Assembly (NCBI GenBank): GCA_964470965.1
Contig: CAYYIS010000005.1
Location: 62,001 to 126,000 of the forward strand
DNA length: 64,000 nucleotides
Source of the DNA: CAYYIS01 sp964470965
GTDB lineage: Bacteria; JAAXHH01; JABIQT01
Direction of reading: 5' to 3'
The position numbers and the translations under genes are program-made. Below the pieces are notes generated by a model, which ran no database searches, was not told the DNA's origin, and saw nothing but the letters and a program-made list of their open reading frames with translations. Below, piece after piece: positions 63,590 to 64,000 of this stretch. Numbering within the stretch: position 1 is the first letter of the stretch; each line of letters opens with the position of its first letter.

Positions 63590-64000
63590 TTAAATCAACA
63601 ATCTGCGTTTCGAAATATTCTTGCGCGATACTTCGGATCGGACACCACCGATGACGTATGAATCGCTTAATAAACGATAGAACAACTCCCGGTCGGCTCC
63701 TCGGACAACCGCTTTCTCATGGGCCTCGGACAGGACAATCGGATATCCCTTTCCTTTTTCCACCTGGTCGCACACCGTGGCATGAACAAGATCCAAGAGT
63801 TTCGAATCCTGGGCCACCCATTCGGGTATTTCCACTCGGGCCACTTCGAAGCCCACATTAACATAGAAGAAATAAATTCGATGACGACCATATTCCTTCA
63901 GTATTTCGGATGTACTGCGGAACAGCACGGAACGGTCTCCAGGATTGTGGAGCACCCGCCCGAAGAGCACGCGGTCCGTCAAGCCTTCGATCACGGTGCA
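63590..64000 (-). CDS. NurA-like nuclease, C-terminal part (cut by the window edge)
   Basis: An open frame of 136 codons running into the right edge. It carries the C-terminal pattern of NurA 5'-to-3' nucleases: PGDRSVLFRSTSEI, YFFYVNVGFEVARVEIPEWV and GYPIVLSEAHEKAVVRGADR, which holds the conserved Asp/His region. The N-terminal catalytic Asp lies outside the window. The GTG at 63992-63994 is probably internal. NurA works with HerA in resection of double-strand breaks; the accompanying HAS-barrel protein fits. HerA itself is not in the window. Confidence 0.65.
   Translation of the reverse strand, partial: CTVIEGLTDRVLFGRVLHNPGDRSVLFRSTSEILKEYGRHRIYFFYVNVGFEVARVEIPEWVAQDSKLLDLVHATVCDQVEKGKGYPIVLSEAHEKAVVRGADRELFYRLLSDSYVIGGVRSEVSRKNISKRRLLI

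Overview
The window is a gene-dense, moderately GC-rich bacterial chromosome segment with no RNA genes, insertion sequences, phage genes or CRISPR that I could find. Several features point to a diderm of the FCB group, perhaps Latescibacterota or a neighbouring lineage: a GWxTD-type TPR protein, a DUF5683 protein, a secreted protein ending in a FlgD-Ig/T9SS-type sorting domain, PdxJ, several lipoproteins, and a rich set of Gfo/Idh/MocA sugar oxidoreductases. The taxon is inference; there is no marker rRNA here.

Layout. (1) 0.3-6.1 kb, leftward: a nucleotide-transporter-like/HEAT/cyclic-nucleotide-binding membrane protein and a 5'-nucleotidase-like/beta-barrel fusion with a degenerate active site. 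(2) 7.3-13.0 kb: carbohydrate genes (two Gfo/Idh/MocA dehydrogenases and an alpha/alpha-barrel-like protein) around a DUF815 ATPase. (3) 13.2-22.5 kb, rightward: an envelope cluster (TPR-GWxTD-FGE-PEGA fusion, DUF5683 protein, beta-propeller lipoprotein, small lipoprotein, 91-aa membrane protein) leading to an OPT-like transporter. A convergent GerW protein follows, then lexA. (4) 24.1-39.3 kb, all leftward: sugar isomerase, aldo/keto reductase, dienelactone hydrolase-like protein, HDAC-like deacetylase, then a DUF4175/BatA-vWA/DUF58/MoxR block, then UDP-glucuronate decarboxylase-like epimerase, Gfo/Idh/MocA dehydrogenase and a TPR lipoprotein. (5) 39.8-45.6 kb, rightward: glycosyltransferase 2, 2-oxoacid dehydrogenase E1alpha-E1beta-E2, DUF72. 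(6) 45.6-52.5 kb: pdxJ, a divergent glycosidase-like protein, an amino-acid permease, remains of an S9 peptidase, and a serine beta-lactamase-fold hydrolase. (7) 52.9-58.1 kb, leftward: a 1,728-aa secreted NHL/FN3 protein with a C-terminal sorting domain. (8) 58.7-62.7 kb, rightward: a complete three-subunit molybdenum hydroxylase operon plus a MoaD/ThiS-like protein. (9) Right edge: a HAS-barrel protein and the C-terminal part of a NurA-like nuclease.

How the genes may work together. The organism looks like a heterotroph investing in uptake and oxidation of sugars, uronates and peptides. It also carries an envelope-associated MoxR/vWA module and a molybdenum hydroxylase that probably oxidises a small aldehyde or N-heterocycle. 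Well-formed sigma70-like promoters (17-bp spacers) are readable in several intergenic gaps. The most notable non-genic structures are a perfect 14-bp palindrome inside the promoter spacer of the GWxTD fusion gene and a repeated GGGCGTA element, two copies of it in tandem, near the molybdenum hydroxylase promoter. The best candidates for something undescribed are the adjacent degenerate-nucleotidase-barrel and transporter-HEAT-cNMP pair, and the GWxTD-FGE-PEGA envelope cluster.
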